NCBI RefSeq assembly: GCF_003063245.1
Contig: NZ_MUXE01000018.1
Span: 1-34,522, forward strand
Reading direction: 5' to 3'
DNA length: 34,522 nt
From: Arcobacter caeni
Lineage (GTDB): Bacteria > Campylobacterota > Campylobacteria > Campylobacterales > Arcobacteraceae
Shown: piece after piece, positions 26,275-34,522 of the stretch
How positions within the stretch are numbered: the first letter of the stretch is position 1
How the letters are laid out: each line of letters begins with the position of its first letter
Position numbers and translations under genes: made by a program
Notes under the pieces: generated by a model
The model's database searches: none
The model's input: only the letters and a program-made list of their open reading frames with translations
What the model was told of the DNA's origin: nothing

Positions 26275-27246
26275 TTAAAACGGTAAATATATTTTATCAA
26301 GTAACTCTTGATATTCTAATTCTACATTTGAATCACAAGTAATTCCACCACCACTTTTATAAAATAACTCAGCATTTTTATCTTTTTCTATAAATCTAAT
26401 CATCACAGATGAATCTAAATTAACTCCATCAAAAACTCCAAAAATTCCCGTATAAAAACCTCTATCATACTCTTCAACTTTATTTAAAATCTCAATTGTT
26501 TTCTTTTTTGGTGTTCCTGTAATTGAACCAGCAGGAAGAAGAGAAGTTAAAATATCACCAATATTTTCATGCCAATTATTTTGTAGATTTGCAGATATTT
26601 TTGAGCTAACTTGAAAAAGCTTTTTATTCCCTGCATTTATCTTTTCCACATATCTGAACTTTTCAACTCTAACTTTTGAACCAACGATTCCTAAGTCATT
26701 TCTTAATAAATCAACTACCATTGTGTGTTCTGCCATTTCTTTTATATCGCCTAAAATTCTAGCTTGTGCATTTACAATTGAAGCATCAATAGTTCCTTTC
26801 ATTGGATATGTAAAAATTTTATTCTTTTTAATTTCTACAAATCGTTCTGGGGAAAAACATACAAAATCTTCATCTTGATTTTGAAATCTTAATTTAAATT
26901 TTACTTGTGTATTTTCATAAATATCATCTAAAGAAATTAGTGTTTTTATTTTAGTTTTTGCTGTTAGATTTAAAAGATAGCTATTTCCTTCTTTTATTTC
27001 ATCTTGTAAAGTATCAAATTTCTTTTTATATTCTTCAAAAGAAAGAGGAAATTTTTCTAATTTATTTTTTTGAACAGTTTTTATTTTTTGATGTTCTTTA
27101 AAATTTAATTCAAATTTAATTGTTGAAGGAAGATTTGAAAGTTTTTGGATATAAAATTTACTTAAATCATAAGATAAAACAAATAAAAATGGCTCTTTTG
27201 AAGAGCCAAATTTATTTAATTTTTCTTTTATTAACTCTTTACTCAA
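26275..27246 (-). CDS. pabB: Aminodeoxychorismate synthase component I
   Basis: It converts chorismate and ammonia to 4-amino-4-deoxychorismate. The 323-residue protein is the chorismate-binding domain, with only a short N-terminal part. It has S-P-E-R-F (132-136), P-M-K-G-T (148-152) with K150, V-D-L-L-R-N-D-L-G, and G-S-I-T-G-T-P-K-K-K. The Lys in P-x-K-G-T marks PabB, since TrpE has P-I-A-G-T. No pabA glutaminase is in the window, so the partner is elsewhere (perhaps shared with trpG). It overlaps pyrB by 4 bases. Confidence 0.94.
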   Translation of the reverse strand: MSKELIKEKLNKFGSSKEPFLFVLSYDLSKFYIQKLSNLPSTIKFELNFKEHQKIKTVQKNKLEKFPLSFEEYKKKFDTLQDEIKEGNSYLLNLTAKTKIKTLISLDDIYENTQVKFKLRFQNQDEDFVCFSPERFVEIKKNKIFTYPMKGTIDASIVNAQARILGDIKEMAEHTMVVDLLRNDLGIVGSKVRVEKFRYVEKINAGNKKLFQVSSKISANLQNNWHENIGDILTSLLPAGSITGTPKKKTIEILNKVEEYDRGFYTGIFGVFDGVNLDSSVMIRFIEKDKNAELFYKSGGGITCDSNVELEYQELLDKIYLPF

Positions 27247-28127
27247 ATTTTATTTAGAATTAATTTTTTTAAAATAGCAGCTCTTATTGCAACACCGTTT
27301 GTAACTTGTGTTAATACTTTTGTTCTTGGGTCTTTTAACATTTCATCACTTATATCAATATTTCTATTTACAGGACCTGGATGTAAAAGAATAATATCTC
27401 TGTCTCCTACTAACTCATTTGTAATACAATAATCTTTTGCATATTCATTTAAAGATTCAAAATAAGTTAAATTATGTCTTTCAAGTTGACTTCGTAAACT
27501 CATGATAATATCAAGTTCATCAATTATTTCTCTAATATTATTGTATTGTTTAAAATCATCACTTTCATATTTAAAACAATCAGGTGCAACAAGATTTACT
27601 TCAATTCCAAATCTTGGAAGTAATCTTCTGTTTGAACCAGCAACTCTTGAATTTCTTACATCTCCAACAATTGCTATTTTTTTACCCTCAGTTTCACCAT
27701 TATAATGTTCAGAAATAGTAAATAAATCAAGTAATGCTTGAGTTGGATGAGAATGTCTGCCATCCCCTGCATTTATAATTGGACATCCAACAAAACCTTT
27801 TAGACTTTCAGGTAAACCACATTCACTATGTCTTACAACAATAGCATCAGGTTTCATTGCATTTATATTTGCAACAGTATCGTATATTGTTTCACCTTTT
27901 GAAGCTGATGATGTTCCAACATCAAGTGATACAACCTCAGCACCCAATCTTTTAGCTGCAATTTCAAAAGAACTTCTTGTTCTTGTAGAGTTTTCAAAAA
28001 ACAATGTAACAATTATTTTACCTTTTAAAATCTCATTTGGTTTAGATTTTAAAAATTCTCTTGCATCTGCAAAGATGTCTAATATTTCTTCTTTTGAAAA
28101 ATCAGAAGTTCTAATCAAGTGCTGCAT
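27243..28127 (-). CDS. pyrB: Aspartate carbamoyltransferase catalytic subunit
   Basis: It makes carbamoyl-aspartate, the first committed step of pyrimidine synthesis, in the cytoplasm. The 294-residue protein has the carbamoyl-phosphate loop S-T-R-T-R (47-51), the H-P-T-Q motif, and H-P-G-P-V-N-R near the C-terminus. No pyrI is adjacent. It leads the pyrB-pabB-pabC operon, overlapping pabB by 4 bases. Confidence 0.97.
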   Translation of the reverse strand: MQHLIRTSDFSKEEILDIFADAREFLKSKPNEILKGKIIVTLFFENSTRTRSSFEIAAKRLGAEVVSLDVGTSSASKGETIYDTVANINAMKPDAIVVRHSECGLPESLKGFVGCPIINAGDGRHSHPTQALLDLFTISEHYNGETEGKKIAIVGDVRNSRVAGSNRRLLPRFGIEVNLVAPDCFKYESDDFKQYNNIREIIDELDIIMSLRSQLERHNLTYFESLNEYAKDYCITNELVGDRDIILLHPGPVNRNIDISDEMLKDPRTKVLTQVTNGVAIRAAILKKLILNKI

Positions 28128-28209
28128 TTTTTTCCTTTTATTTTAGTTTGGATTTTAGCAAAAAGCTGTTTAAAAAATAAAACTTTTTATATTTATAAAC
28201 TATTTTAGA

Positions 28210-28215
28210 TATAAT
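28210..28215 (+). promoter_or_regulatory. -10 box for argD
   Basis: TATAAT lies 45 bases before the argD ATG, inside the 132-bp divergent gap with pyrB. AGGA at 28246-28249 is the ribosome site. Confidence 0.5.
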
Positions 28216-28259
28216 TTTCACTTAAAATTACATCTAAATTTTTTTAGGAAAATAAATAA

Positions 28260-29459
28260 ATGAATGAACAATTAGAACAGTTAGATAAAGAGTATGTACT
28301 TCATACTTATGCAAGAAATTATGTAAATTTCAAAAAAGGTATAAATGCTACACTTTTTGATGATAACGATAAAGATTATATAGATTTCACATCTGGAATC
28401 GCCGTTTGTAGTGTTGGACATGGAAATAAAAGAGTTGCAGATAAAATCTATGAACAAATCTTAAATATCACACATATTTCAAATTTATATGCTATTGAAC
28501 CTCAAGCAAAATTAGCAAAAAAATTAAAAGAATTAAGTGGTTATGACATTAGAACATTTTTCTCAAATAGTGGTGCTGAAGCAAATGAATGTGCTATTAA
28601 GATTGCTAGAAAATATGGGGAAACAAATTTTGAAAAGAAAAGATATAAAGTGATAACTCTAACTCACTCTTTTCATGGCAGAACAATAACAACGGTAAAA
28701 GCAACGGGTCAAAGCTCAATGCATACACCAAATTTTGCTCCATATCCTGAGGGGTTTTCATACTATAACTATATAAATGATATTTATAATGCTATTGATG
28801 ATGAAACAGCTGCTGTTATGATTGAACTTGTTCAAGGAGAAGGTGGTGTTCAGCCATTTGATAAAAAAGAAATTCAAGAATTAGCAAAATTTTTAAAAGA
28901 AAATAAGATTTTATTAATAATTGATGAAGTTCAAACAGGTGTTTATAGAACGGGTGAATTTTTAGCATCAAATCTTTATGAAATCCAACCAGATATTGTA
29001 ACTCTTGCAAAAGGTTTAGGTGGTGGAGTTCCAATAGGTGCTATTATGACTACACACAAAGATATTTTTAATCCAGGTGATCATGGTTCTACTTTTGGTG
29101 GAAATTATTTAGTAACAACTGCTGCATTAGAAGTTTTAGATATTTTAGAAGAACTAAAAGATAGTGGAGCTTTAGATGAAACTATTATTTATTTTAATAA
29201 AAAGTTAAATGAAATTTATGAAAACAATAAAGAATTATTCACAAATAATGTAGGTCTTGGACTGATGCGTGGACTAAGAGTTAAAGATGCTGATACTTTA
29301 GCGCTAATAATTAAAACTGCTTTTGAAGAAGGTCTTTTAGTTTTAAAAGCAGGGAAAAATACTTTAAGATTACTTCCAGCACTTAGTATTTCAAAAAATG
29401 AAATGGATGAAGGTTTTAAAAGATTAGAAAGTGCATTAAATAAAATTAAAAATAGTTAA
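28260..29459 (+). CDS. argD: Acetylornithine aminotransferase
   Basis: It transfers the amino group between N-acetylornithine and 2-oxoglutarate in arginine synthesis (PLP, cytoplasm). The 399-residue protein has S-N-S-G-A-E-A-N-E (102-110), S-F-H-G-R-T (137-142), D-E-V-Q-T-G (222-227) and the PLP lysine K251 in L-A-K-G-L-G-G-G-V-P. Other class III transaminases share these motifs, but length and overall sequence fit ArgD. It is divergent from pyrB. Confidence 0.95.
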   Translation: MNEQLEQLDKEYVLHTYARNYVNFKKGINATLFDDNDKDYIDFTSGIAVCSVGHGNKRVADKIYEQILNITHISNLYAIEPQAKLAKKLKELSGYDIRTFFSNSGAEANECAIKIARKYGETNFEKKRYKVITLTHSFHGRTITTVKATGQSSMHTPNFAPYPEGFSYYNYINDIYNAIDDETAAVMIELVQGEGGVQPFDKKEIQELAKFLKENKILLIIDEVQTGVYRTGEFLASNLYEIQPDIVTLAKGLGGGVPIGAIMTTHKDIFNPGDHGSTFGGNYLVTTAALEVLDILEELKDSGALDETIIYFNKKLNEIYENNKELFTNNVGLGLMRGLRVKDADTLALIIKTAFEEGLLVLKAGKNTLRLLPALSISKNEMDEGFKRLESALNKIKNS

Positions 29460-29480
29460 ACTACATTTTTGTAGTTTAAC
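29455..29480 (+). terminator. Hairpin at the argD stop
   Basis: GTTAAACTAC (29455-29464) pairs with GTAGTTTAAC (29471-29480) and includes the argD TAA. The tail is CTCATCAAATCT, so U-rich termination is poor and read-through into the kinase operon is possible. Confidence 0.5.
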
Positions 29481-29516
29481 CTCATCAAATCTAAATACCT
29501 TATTTCTGGAATACAA

Positions 29517-32051
29517 ATGATAAAAACTACGAAGAAGAAAAATCTTGGAAAAATACTTTCAAATCATTTTGTGAAGTTTTCCTTAATTCCGATTCTTGTA
29601 GTTGAAGTTGCCTTAATTATTTTATATTTTTCTATAAATTCATATATGTCATCAAAAAATATTACTCTTTTATTAAAAGAAGCGCAATCTCATACTCAAG
29701 CTATTCTTGAAAATGAAGCCACAATCATAAGTGACAAATTAGCAGAAATTTCAAGAATGGCTTTAATTTTACAATCTATTCATCATCATATTGTTGAAAA
29801 TCCTAAACAATTTGGGCTTCCAAATGGTGAACCAAAATTTGATGTAGCAAAAAATGGATCATTTTATAAAACAAATCAGATTGGTTCTAGTGTTTACTAT
29901 TCATCCTCTACAAAAATTACTGAAATTGAAAAACAAAAAGCAATTTATACAGAAGCTATGGATATATCATTAAAAGGTATTGTAGATGTAAATCCAAACA
30001 TAAATGCTGCATATTTTAATAGCTGGGACAATATGAATAGGCTTTATCCTTTTATTGATAAAGTTTATGAGCAATACGGTTCTAGTATTAAAATGCAAGA
30101 TTATAACTTCTATTATTTAGCTGATTTAGAACATAATCCAGAAAAAAAACCTGCTTGGACAAGTGCTTATTTAGATCCTGCTGGAAATGGTTGGATGGTA
30201 TCTTGTGTTGTTCCTATTTATAATAAAGATTTTTTAGAGGGAGTTACGGGACTTGATATAACAATAGATAGTTTTATAAAAAATATTTTAGCTAGAAAAT
30301 TACCCTATGATGCAAACTTATTTATGATTGATAAAGATGGAATGATTATAGCAATGCCTGAAAAGATTGAGTCTTTACTTGGTTTAAAAGAGTTAAAAGA
30401 ACATCTTTATACAGATTCAATTTTAAAAACAATATCAAAACCTGAAGAGTTTAATATTCTCACAAATAAAAGCCCTTTTGCTTCTCATTTTAGAGATTTG
30501 ATTAATAATGAAACTTTAGTGGCAACATTAAAAATACAAGACAAAGAGTATTTAACTATACAACAAGATATAGATGAAACGCATTGGAAATTAATGATTT
30601 TGATTGATAAAAATAATATATTTGCATCTATTGAATCTTTAAAAAAATTGTCAAATATAATTGGTTATCTAGCTATTGTTTTTCTACTTCTTTTTTATAT
30701 TGCTTTTTTTTATTTTTTACTAAAAAAAATAAATATTTTCTCTGATTCTATTACAAAACCAATTATTGATTTATCAAACCAAACTTCACAAATATCAGAA
30801 GAAAATAAAAAGGTAGAAATATTAAATACAAATATTTCTGAAATTCATCAGCTAAGTTTAAACTTTGTTACAATGATTAATGTATTAAAGAAAAAAACAA
30901 AAAAGTTATACGATGCTAAGATTTTTGCAGAAGAAGCCAATAAATCCAAAGATGATTTTCTTGCAAACATGAGTCATGAATTAAAAACTCCACTTAATTC
31001 TATCAATATAATTAGTGATGTAATGATAAAAAATAAATCAGGAAACCTTGATGAAAAACAAATCAAAAATCTTGAAATAGTTCATAAATGTGGGAAAGAT
31101 TTATTATGTTTAATAAATGATGTTCTTGATTTATCAAAACTTGATGCAAAACAAAATATTATTCATAACTCTAAAATCCAACTAAAATATTTTATGAATT
31201 CTATTTATGAAATGTTTTATGCCCAAACAAAAGCAAAAAATCTCGAATTGATTTTTGAAATAGATGAAGATTTAGATTATATTTATAGTGATCAAGCCAA
31301 AATAAACCAAATAATTAAAAACCTTTTAAGTAATGCTTTAAAATTCACTTCAAAAGGTAAAATATATTTTTTAATCACAAATGAAAAAGATAATATAAAA
31401 ATCACAATTAAAGATGAAGGAATAGGAATTCCACAAGATAAAGTAGAATATATTTTTGATAGATTTAAACAAGTTGATGGAAGTACAACTAGAAAATATG
31501 GAGGAACAGGACTTGGTCTTACAATTTGTAAAGAACTCGTATCTTTATTAAATGGAGAAATAAATGTTTCTAGTACACTAGATATTGGTTCAACATTTGA
31601 AGTACTTATTCCTAAAAATATATATTTATCTACAAAAATAAAGAAAGAAAATCTTCAAGAAGAATTTGAAGAAAACAATAAAGAAATTACAGAAATTGAC
31701 GAAAATATTGAGTTTAATATTCCAATCGAAAAAATAGAAAAAGAATCTATTTATATTTTAAATAATGACCCAATATCATTTTTTTATCTAATAATTGAAT
31801 TAAACAAAAAATATCAAGTAATCCAACTATCAAAAGTTGAACAACTACTTTTAGTTGAAAAAGAAACTAAAAATCCAAAAATTATTATTGATATATCAAA
31901 ATTAAAAAATGAAGATAAACAAGAGGTAGAAAAGTTATCGACAAATAATCTTATTCTTTTTTATGAAGATTATATTAATGAAAGTTTAGAAAAAAAGGCT
32001 TCAAAAGTTTATCAAAAACCTTTGAGCCATGATATTTTGTTTAGTTTATAA
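29517..32051 (+). CDS. Membrane sensor histidine kinase with dCache domain and degenerate receiver
   Basis: Domains of the 844-residue protein in order are: membrane helix 1 (about 22-42), a large periplasmic dCache-type sensor (45-370) with W-T-S-A-Y-L-D-P and G-V-T-G-L-D-I-T-I-D motifs, membrane helix 2 (379-402), a linker/coiled coil (405-480), and the kinase core. The core has H487 in S-H-E-L-K-T-P-L, an N-box with N602/N606, G1 D-E-G-I-G (633-637) and G2 G-G-T-G-L-G-L (662-668). An acidic linker follows, then a receiver-like domain (743-844). That receiver has a plausible phosphate-accepting D792 and K834, but its acidic pair reads N749-N750, so metal binding and phosphorylation are doubtful. 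It is first in a three-gene signalling run. Confidence 0.92.
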   Translation: MIKTTKKKNLGKILSNHFVKFSLIPILVVEVALIILYFSINSYMSSKNITLLLKEAQSHTQAILENEATIISDKLAEISRMALILQSIHHHIVENPKQFGLPNGEPKFDVAKNGSFYKTNQIGSSVYYSSSTKITEIEKQKAIYTEAMDISLKGIVDVNPNINAAYFNSWDNMNRLYPFIDKVYEQYGSSIKMQDYNFYYLADLEHNPEKKPAWTSAYLDPAGNGWMVSCVVPIYNKDFLEGVTGLDITIDSFIKNILARKLPYDANLFMIDKDGMIIAMPEKIESLLGLKELKEHLYTDSILKTISKPEEFNILTNKSPFASHFRDLINNETLVATLKIQDKEYLTIQQDIDETHWKLMILIDKNNIFASIESLKKLSNIIGYLAIVFLLLFYIAFFYFLLKKINIFSDSITKPIIDLSNQTSQISEENKKVEILNTNISEIHQLSLNFVTMINVLKKKTKKLYDAKIFAEEANKSKDDFLANMSHELKTPLNSINIISDVMIKNKSGNLDEKQIKNLEIVHKCGKDLLCLINDVLDLSKLDAKQNIIHNSKIQLKYFMNSIYEMFYAQTKAKNLELIFEIDEDLDYIYSDQAKINQIIKNLLSNALKFTSKGKIYFLITNEKDNIKITIKDEGIGIPQDKVEYIFDRFKQVDGSTTRKYGGTGLGLTICKELVSLLNGEINVSSTLDIGSTFEVLIPKNIYLSTKIKKENLQEEFEENNKEITEIDENIEFNIPIEKIEKESIYILNNDPISFFYLIIELNKKYQVIQLSKVEQLLLVEKETKNPKIIIDISKLKNEDKQEVEKLSTNNLILFYEDYINESLEKKASKVYQKPLSHDILFSL

Positions 32052-32063
32052 TAAGGTCTTTTA

Positions 32064-33689
32064 TTGAAAAAATTAATTCCAAAATCATCAACAATTCTAT
32101 TTTTTATTATTTTTTTATTTTTATTACTTAATTTTATAAGCTATAAATTGTTATTAAAAAACTTATATGATAACCATACAAAAAATCAAGAAATTACTTT
32201 TTATAAAATTCAAAAAGAGACTAATATTCTATTAACTAAAGTTTTATACAAATATTCTAATCAAAAAGAAGTTTTACTTAGAAAACATAAAGAAGTATTA
32301 GACTACTTGGGGAAAAATTCTTATAATGATTCTCTTGATGAAATAAGCAAAATAATAAATAAAGATGAAAAAAACAACTCTTTTAATATCTACATTACAG
32401 ATGAAAACTTAGTTATTAAAAATACTACCTATAAACCAGATATTAATTTTGATTTATCTTTTGCAAAAGATTTATTTGAACAACATAAAAAAGCTAATAT
32501 TATAGGAATTTCTCCACCTGTATTTGAAATGTATTCACTTAAATTCTTTAGTTATACAGACTCTTTTTTAGCGAAAACTGATAAAAGAATTTTACAAGTT
32601 AGTTACACTTATAATGAGTTGGAAGAGGATTTAAAAAAACTTCAAGATTTACTAAACTCAAATCAAGATATTAAAAGTTCAAATGCTTATGTTGTTTTTA
32701 ATGATGGTTATGTTGGCGATTTTATTTTTAAATCTTTAAAATCTTATAAACCAACTTTAGATGATATAACTGCACGAATAAATAAAGGAAAAGAATTATC
32801 TTCTAATATAAATGAAGATGAATATATTACGAACTATTTTAAAAAAGATAATATTGAATATAAAGTATCTTATTTAGCAGAAAAAAGTCCTATTTTTGAT
32901 GAAGCAAAAGTTATTTTCAGTATAGTTTTTGATGAAGATGAATTCAATAATAATATTTTTAAATTAAATTTAGCAATATTATTAATCAGTGTTATTGGAA
33001 TAATTACAATATTTATCATCTACAAAGTTCGATATGAAGAGAATCTTTTAAAATATAAAGATAAATTTATCGAACATTCTGTTCATGAAATTAAAACTCC
33101 TTTATCAATTATAAATCTAAATGTTCAACTTAGAAATAAAACTTCAGGTGAAGATAAATACTCAAAAAAAATAGAAGGGGCTTTAAAAACACTTGAAAAT
33201 TCCTATGAAGATATGACATTTCTTCATACCAAAAATAAAATCGATTATGTTATTGAAAATTTAAATTTAGAAGATATTTTAAAAAATAGAATAAAATATT
33301 TTAATGTAATTGCAACAACTCAAAATAGACAATTAGAATTGATTATAAATAAGAATATTTTTTTTAATATTAGTAAAATAGAATTACACAGATTAATAGA
33401 CAATAATTTATCAAATGCAATAAAATATAGTAAAGTTGGAAGTAATATAAAAATTGTTTTATCAAATAATATTTTAGAATTTCACTCTTTTGGAAATCCA
33501 ATAAGAAATACAAAAAACATCTTTAAAAGATATGTAAGAGAGAATGAAAATGCTAGAGGTCATGGATTAGGACTTGCGATTATAAAAGATATTTGTAAAA
33601 AATATAAAATAAAAATCGATGTTAAATATGAAAATAATCAAAATATTTTTTCATATATTTTTATTTGCCACACCAATGACACAAAATAA
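32064..33689 (+). CDS. Membrane sensor histidine kinase
   Basis: This 541-residue protein starts at TTG, 12 bases after the first kinase, with AAGGT upstream. Membrane helices at about 10-30 and 300-320 flank a periplasmic sensor of 270 residues that I do not recognise. The kinase core has H341 in H-S-V-H-E-I-K-T-P-L and an N-box D-N-N-L-S-N-A (446-452). The G1 box is altered to H-S-F-G-N-P-I (474-480), lacking the usual Asp. G2 G-H-G-L-G-L is at 499-504. Kinases of this phylum often show such a G1, so it may still be active. It is followed by the response regulator gene 15 bases later. Confidence 0.9.
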   Translation: MKKLIPKSSTILFFIIFLFLLLNFISYKLLLKNLYDNHTKNQEITFYKIQKETNILLTKVLYKYSNQKEVLLRKHKEVLDYLGKNSYNDSLDEISKIINKDEKNNSFNIYITDENLVIKNTTYKPDINFDLSFAKDLFEQHKKANIIGISPPVFEMYSLKFFSYTDSFLAKTDKRILQVSYTYNELEEDLKKLQDLLNSNQDIKSSNAYVVFNDGYVGDFIFKSLKSYKPTLDDITARINKGKELSSNINEDEYITNYFKKDNIEYKVSYLAEKSPIFDEAKVIFSIVFDEDEFNNNIFKLNLAILLISVIGIITIFIIYKVRYEENLLKYKDKFIEHSVHEIKTPLSIINLNVQLRNKTSGEDKYSKKIEGALKTLENSYEDMTFLHTKNKIDYVIENLNLEDILKNRIKYFNVIATTQNRQLELIINKNIFFNISKIELHRLIDNNLSNAIKYSKVGSNIKIVLSNNILEFHSFGNPIRNTKNIFKRYVRENENARGHGLGLAIIKDICKKYKIKIDVKYENNQNIFSYIFICHTNDTK

Positions 33690-33704
33690 TTTTAAAATAT
33701 AATT

Positions 33705-34340
33705 ATGAAAATATTTTTACTTGAAGATGATTATAGTTTAAATGAAACTATAAAAGAGATGATGGAGATAAATCATCATGAGGTTATCAGTTTTTATGAT
33801 GGAGAAGTTGCTTATACAAATATTTTTGATAACTATGATTTATATATATTGGATATAAATACTCCCTCATTAAGTGGTTTAGAGATTTTAAAATCTATAA
33901 AAGTTTTGAATACTAAAACAAAAGTGATTATGATTAGTGCAAATATAAATATAGAAACAATCAAAGAAGCCTATATTTTAGGATGTGATGATTATTTGAA
34001 AAAACCTTTTGATGTGGAAGAGTTGATTTTAAAAATAGAAAAATTTGATAAAAAAGATAATAATATTTTTTTAAATAGAAATATTTATTTTAATTCCATT
34101 ACAAATGAACTTTATATAGATTCCCAAAAAGTGGAATTAACAAAAAGTGAAAAAAATCTTTTAATTTTATTATTACAAAATAGAAGCAAGACTATTTCTT
34201 ATGAAAATATCGAAAATTATGTTTATAAAGGAGAAGCTAAATCTTCAGATGCTATACGAAGTTTATTAAAAAGATTAAGAAAAAAACTACCTAAAGATTT
34301 AATTTTAAATAGTTTAGATGAGGGTTATTATATAAAATAA
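33705..34340 (+). CDS. OmpR/PhoB-family response regulator
   Basis: The 211-residue protein has a receiver domain (1-115) with acidic pair D8-D9 after E7, phosphate-accepting D50 (Y-I-L-D-I-N-T-P-S), S78 in place of the usual Thr, and K100 (K-K-P-F). A winged-helix DNA-binding domain follows (about 122-211) with L-T-K-S-E-K-N-L-L (145-153) and I-R-S-L-L-K-R-L-R-K-K-L in the recognition helix. It should be phosphorylated by one or both kinases upstream and act as a transcription factor. No clear ribosome site is seen, so coupling to the kinase gene is likely. Targets are unknown. Confidence 0.95.
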   Translation: MKIFLLEDDYSLNETIKEMMEINHHEVISFYDGEVAYTNIFDNYDLYILDINTPSLSGLEILKSIKVLNTKTKVIMISANINIETIKEAYILGCDDYLKKPFDVEELILKIEKFDKKDNNIFLNRNIYFNSITNELYIDSQKVELTKSEKNLLILLLQNRSKTISYENIENYVYKGEAKSSDAIRSLLKRLRKKLPKDLILNSLDEGYYIK

Positions 34341-34355
34341 TAAATTCTCACTTTA

Positions 34356-34410
34356 TGACACATCATTGACTGGAGAGGTAACTAAAAAACATACCCTTTT
34401 TTGCTAATCC
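34356..34410. repeat. Probable terminal region (inverted repeat) of the IS3-family element
   Basis: The non-coding stretch between the response regulator and the transposase stop begins with TGACACATCATTGACTGGAG at 34356-34375. It starts with TG and lies at the expected distance (about 55 bp) past the transposase stop. The true end needs the left copy for comparison. Confidence 0.45.
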
Positions 34411-34522
34411 CTAAGCCACCATTTCAGATTGTAACACTTTTTCTTTTTCTTGTTTTTCTTCAAATTTAACAGGTGATAAATTTCCTAAATAACTATGACT
34501 TCTAACTCTATTATAATAAAAT
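34411..34522 (-). mobile_element. IS3-family transposase OrfB, C-terminal tail, partial
   Basis: The minus strand carries an open frame that runs off the window edge and stops at TAG (34411-34413). It ends with Y-Y-N-R-V-R-S-H-S-Y-L-G-N-L-S-P-V-K-F-E, the classic IS3-family OrfB ending (Y-N-x-x-R-x-H-S-x-L-G-x-L-S-P-x-x-F). The DDE core and OrfA lie outside the window. Confidence 0.88.

Overview
The window is AT-rich, densely coded bacterial chromosome. It reads as a member of Campylobacterota, most likely the Arcobacter/Aliarcobacter group. The reasons are the very AT-rich codon use, the divergent 2-Cys peroxiredoxin/ferredoxin pair (the ahpC-fdxA arrangement known from Campylobacter), an MCP type common in Arcobacter, and short intergenic gaps with perfect TATAAT -10 boxes but few -35 boxes. 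The genus is inferred from recognised protein character; no search was run. No tRNA, rRNA or CRISPR array was seen, and no gene-free stretch exceeds 300 bases.

Both edges lie inside insertion sequences of different families. Bases 1-79 encode the tail of an IS256-family transposase. Bases 34411-34522 encode, on the minus strand, the tail of an IS3-family transposase.

Layout: (1) 154-8378 is a methylcitrate-cycle locus. prpB, prpC, acnD and prpF (methylisocitrate lyase, methylcitrate synthase, Fe-S methylcitrate dehydratase, methylaconitate isomerase) degrade propionyl-CoA. They are divergent from a gene for an unclassified helix-turn-helix protein and a D-2-hydroxyacid dehydrogenase. prpD and prpE are absent here, and a strong intrinsic terminator sits between prpC and acnD. 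(2) 8441-9445 is a diguanylate cyclase. (3) 9456-14607, minus strand, is murI-dnaX-thioredoxin-fold periplasmic protein-hemC-isochorismatase-like hydrolase. (4) 14721-16073 is gdhA, then a uracil-DNA-glycosylase-superfamily gene, convergent with rho. rho has a consensus promoter and a guanine-free leader. (5) 18430-19571 is a peroxiredoxin divergent from a 2[4Fe-4S] ferredoxin, with a 7-1-7 Fur/PerR-like palindrome between them. (6) 19681-22695 is ndk, a YceD-like gene, rpmF (50 aa), plsX and fabH, the usual ribosomal protein/lipid synthesis cluster. (7) 22883-24529 is a cytosolic-type MCP with a CZB domain. (8) 24595-25708 holds a possible SspB-like protein and a LapG-like periplasmic protease. 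(9) 25690-28127 is pyrB-pabB-pabC, then argD. (10) 29517-34340 is a signalling operon of two histidine kinases and one OmpR-type regulator, ending about 15 bp before the IS3 element.

Most of the window is housekeeping. The parts worth a second look are the control region and regulator of the prp locus, the terminator inside that operon, the rho leader, the 7-1-7 box, the SspB-like gene, the LapG gene without visible partners, and the two-kinase operon with a degenerate receiver domain.
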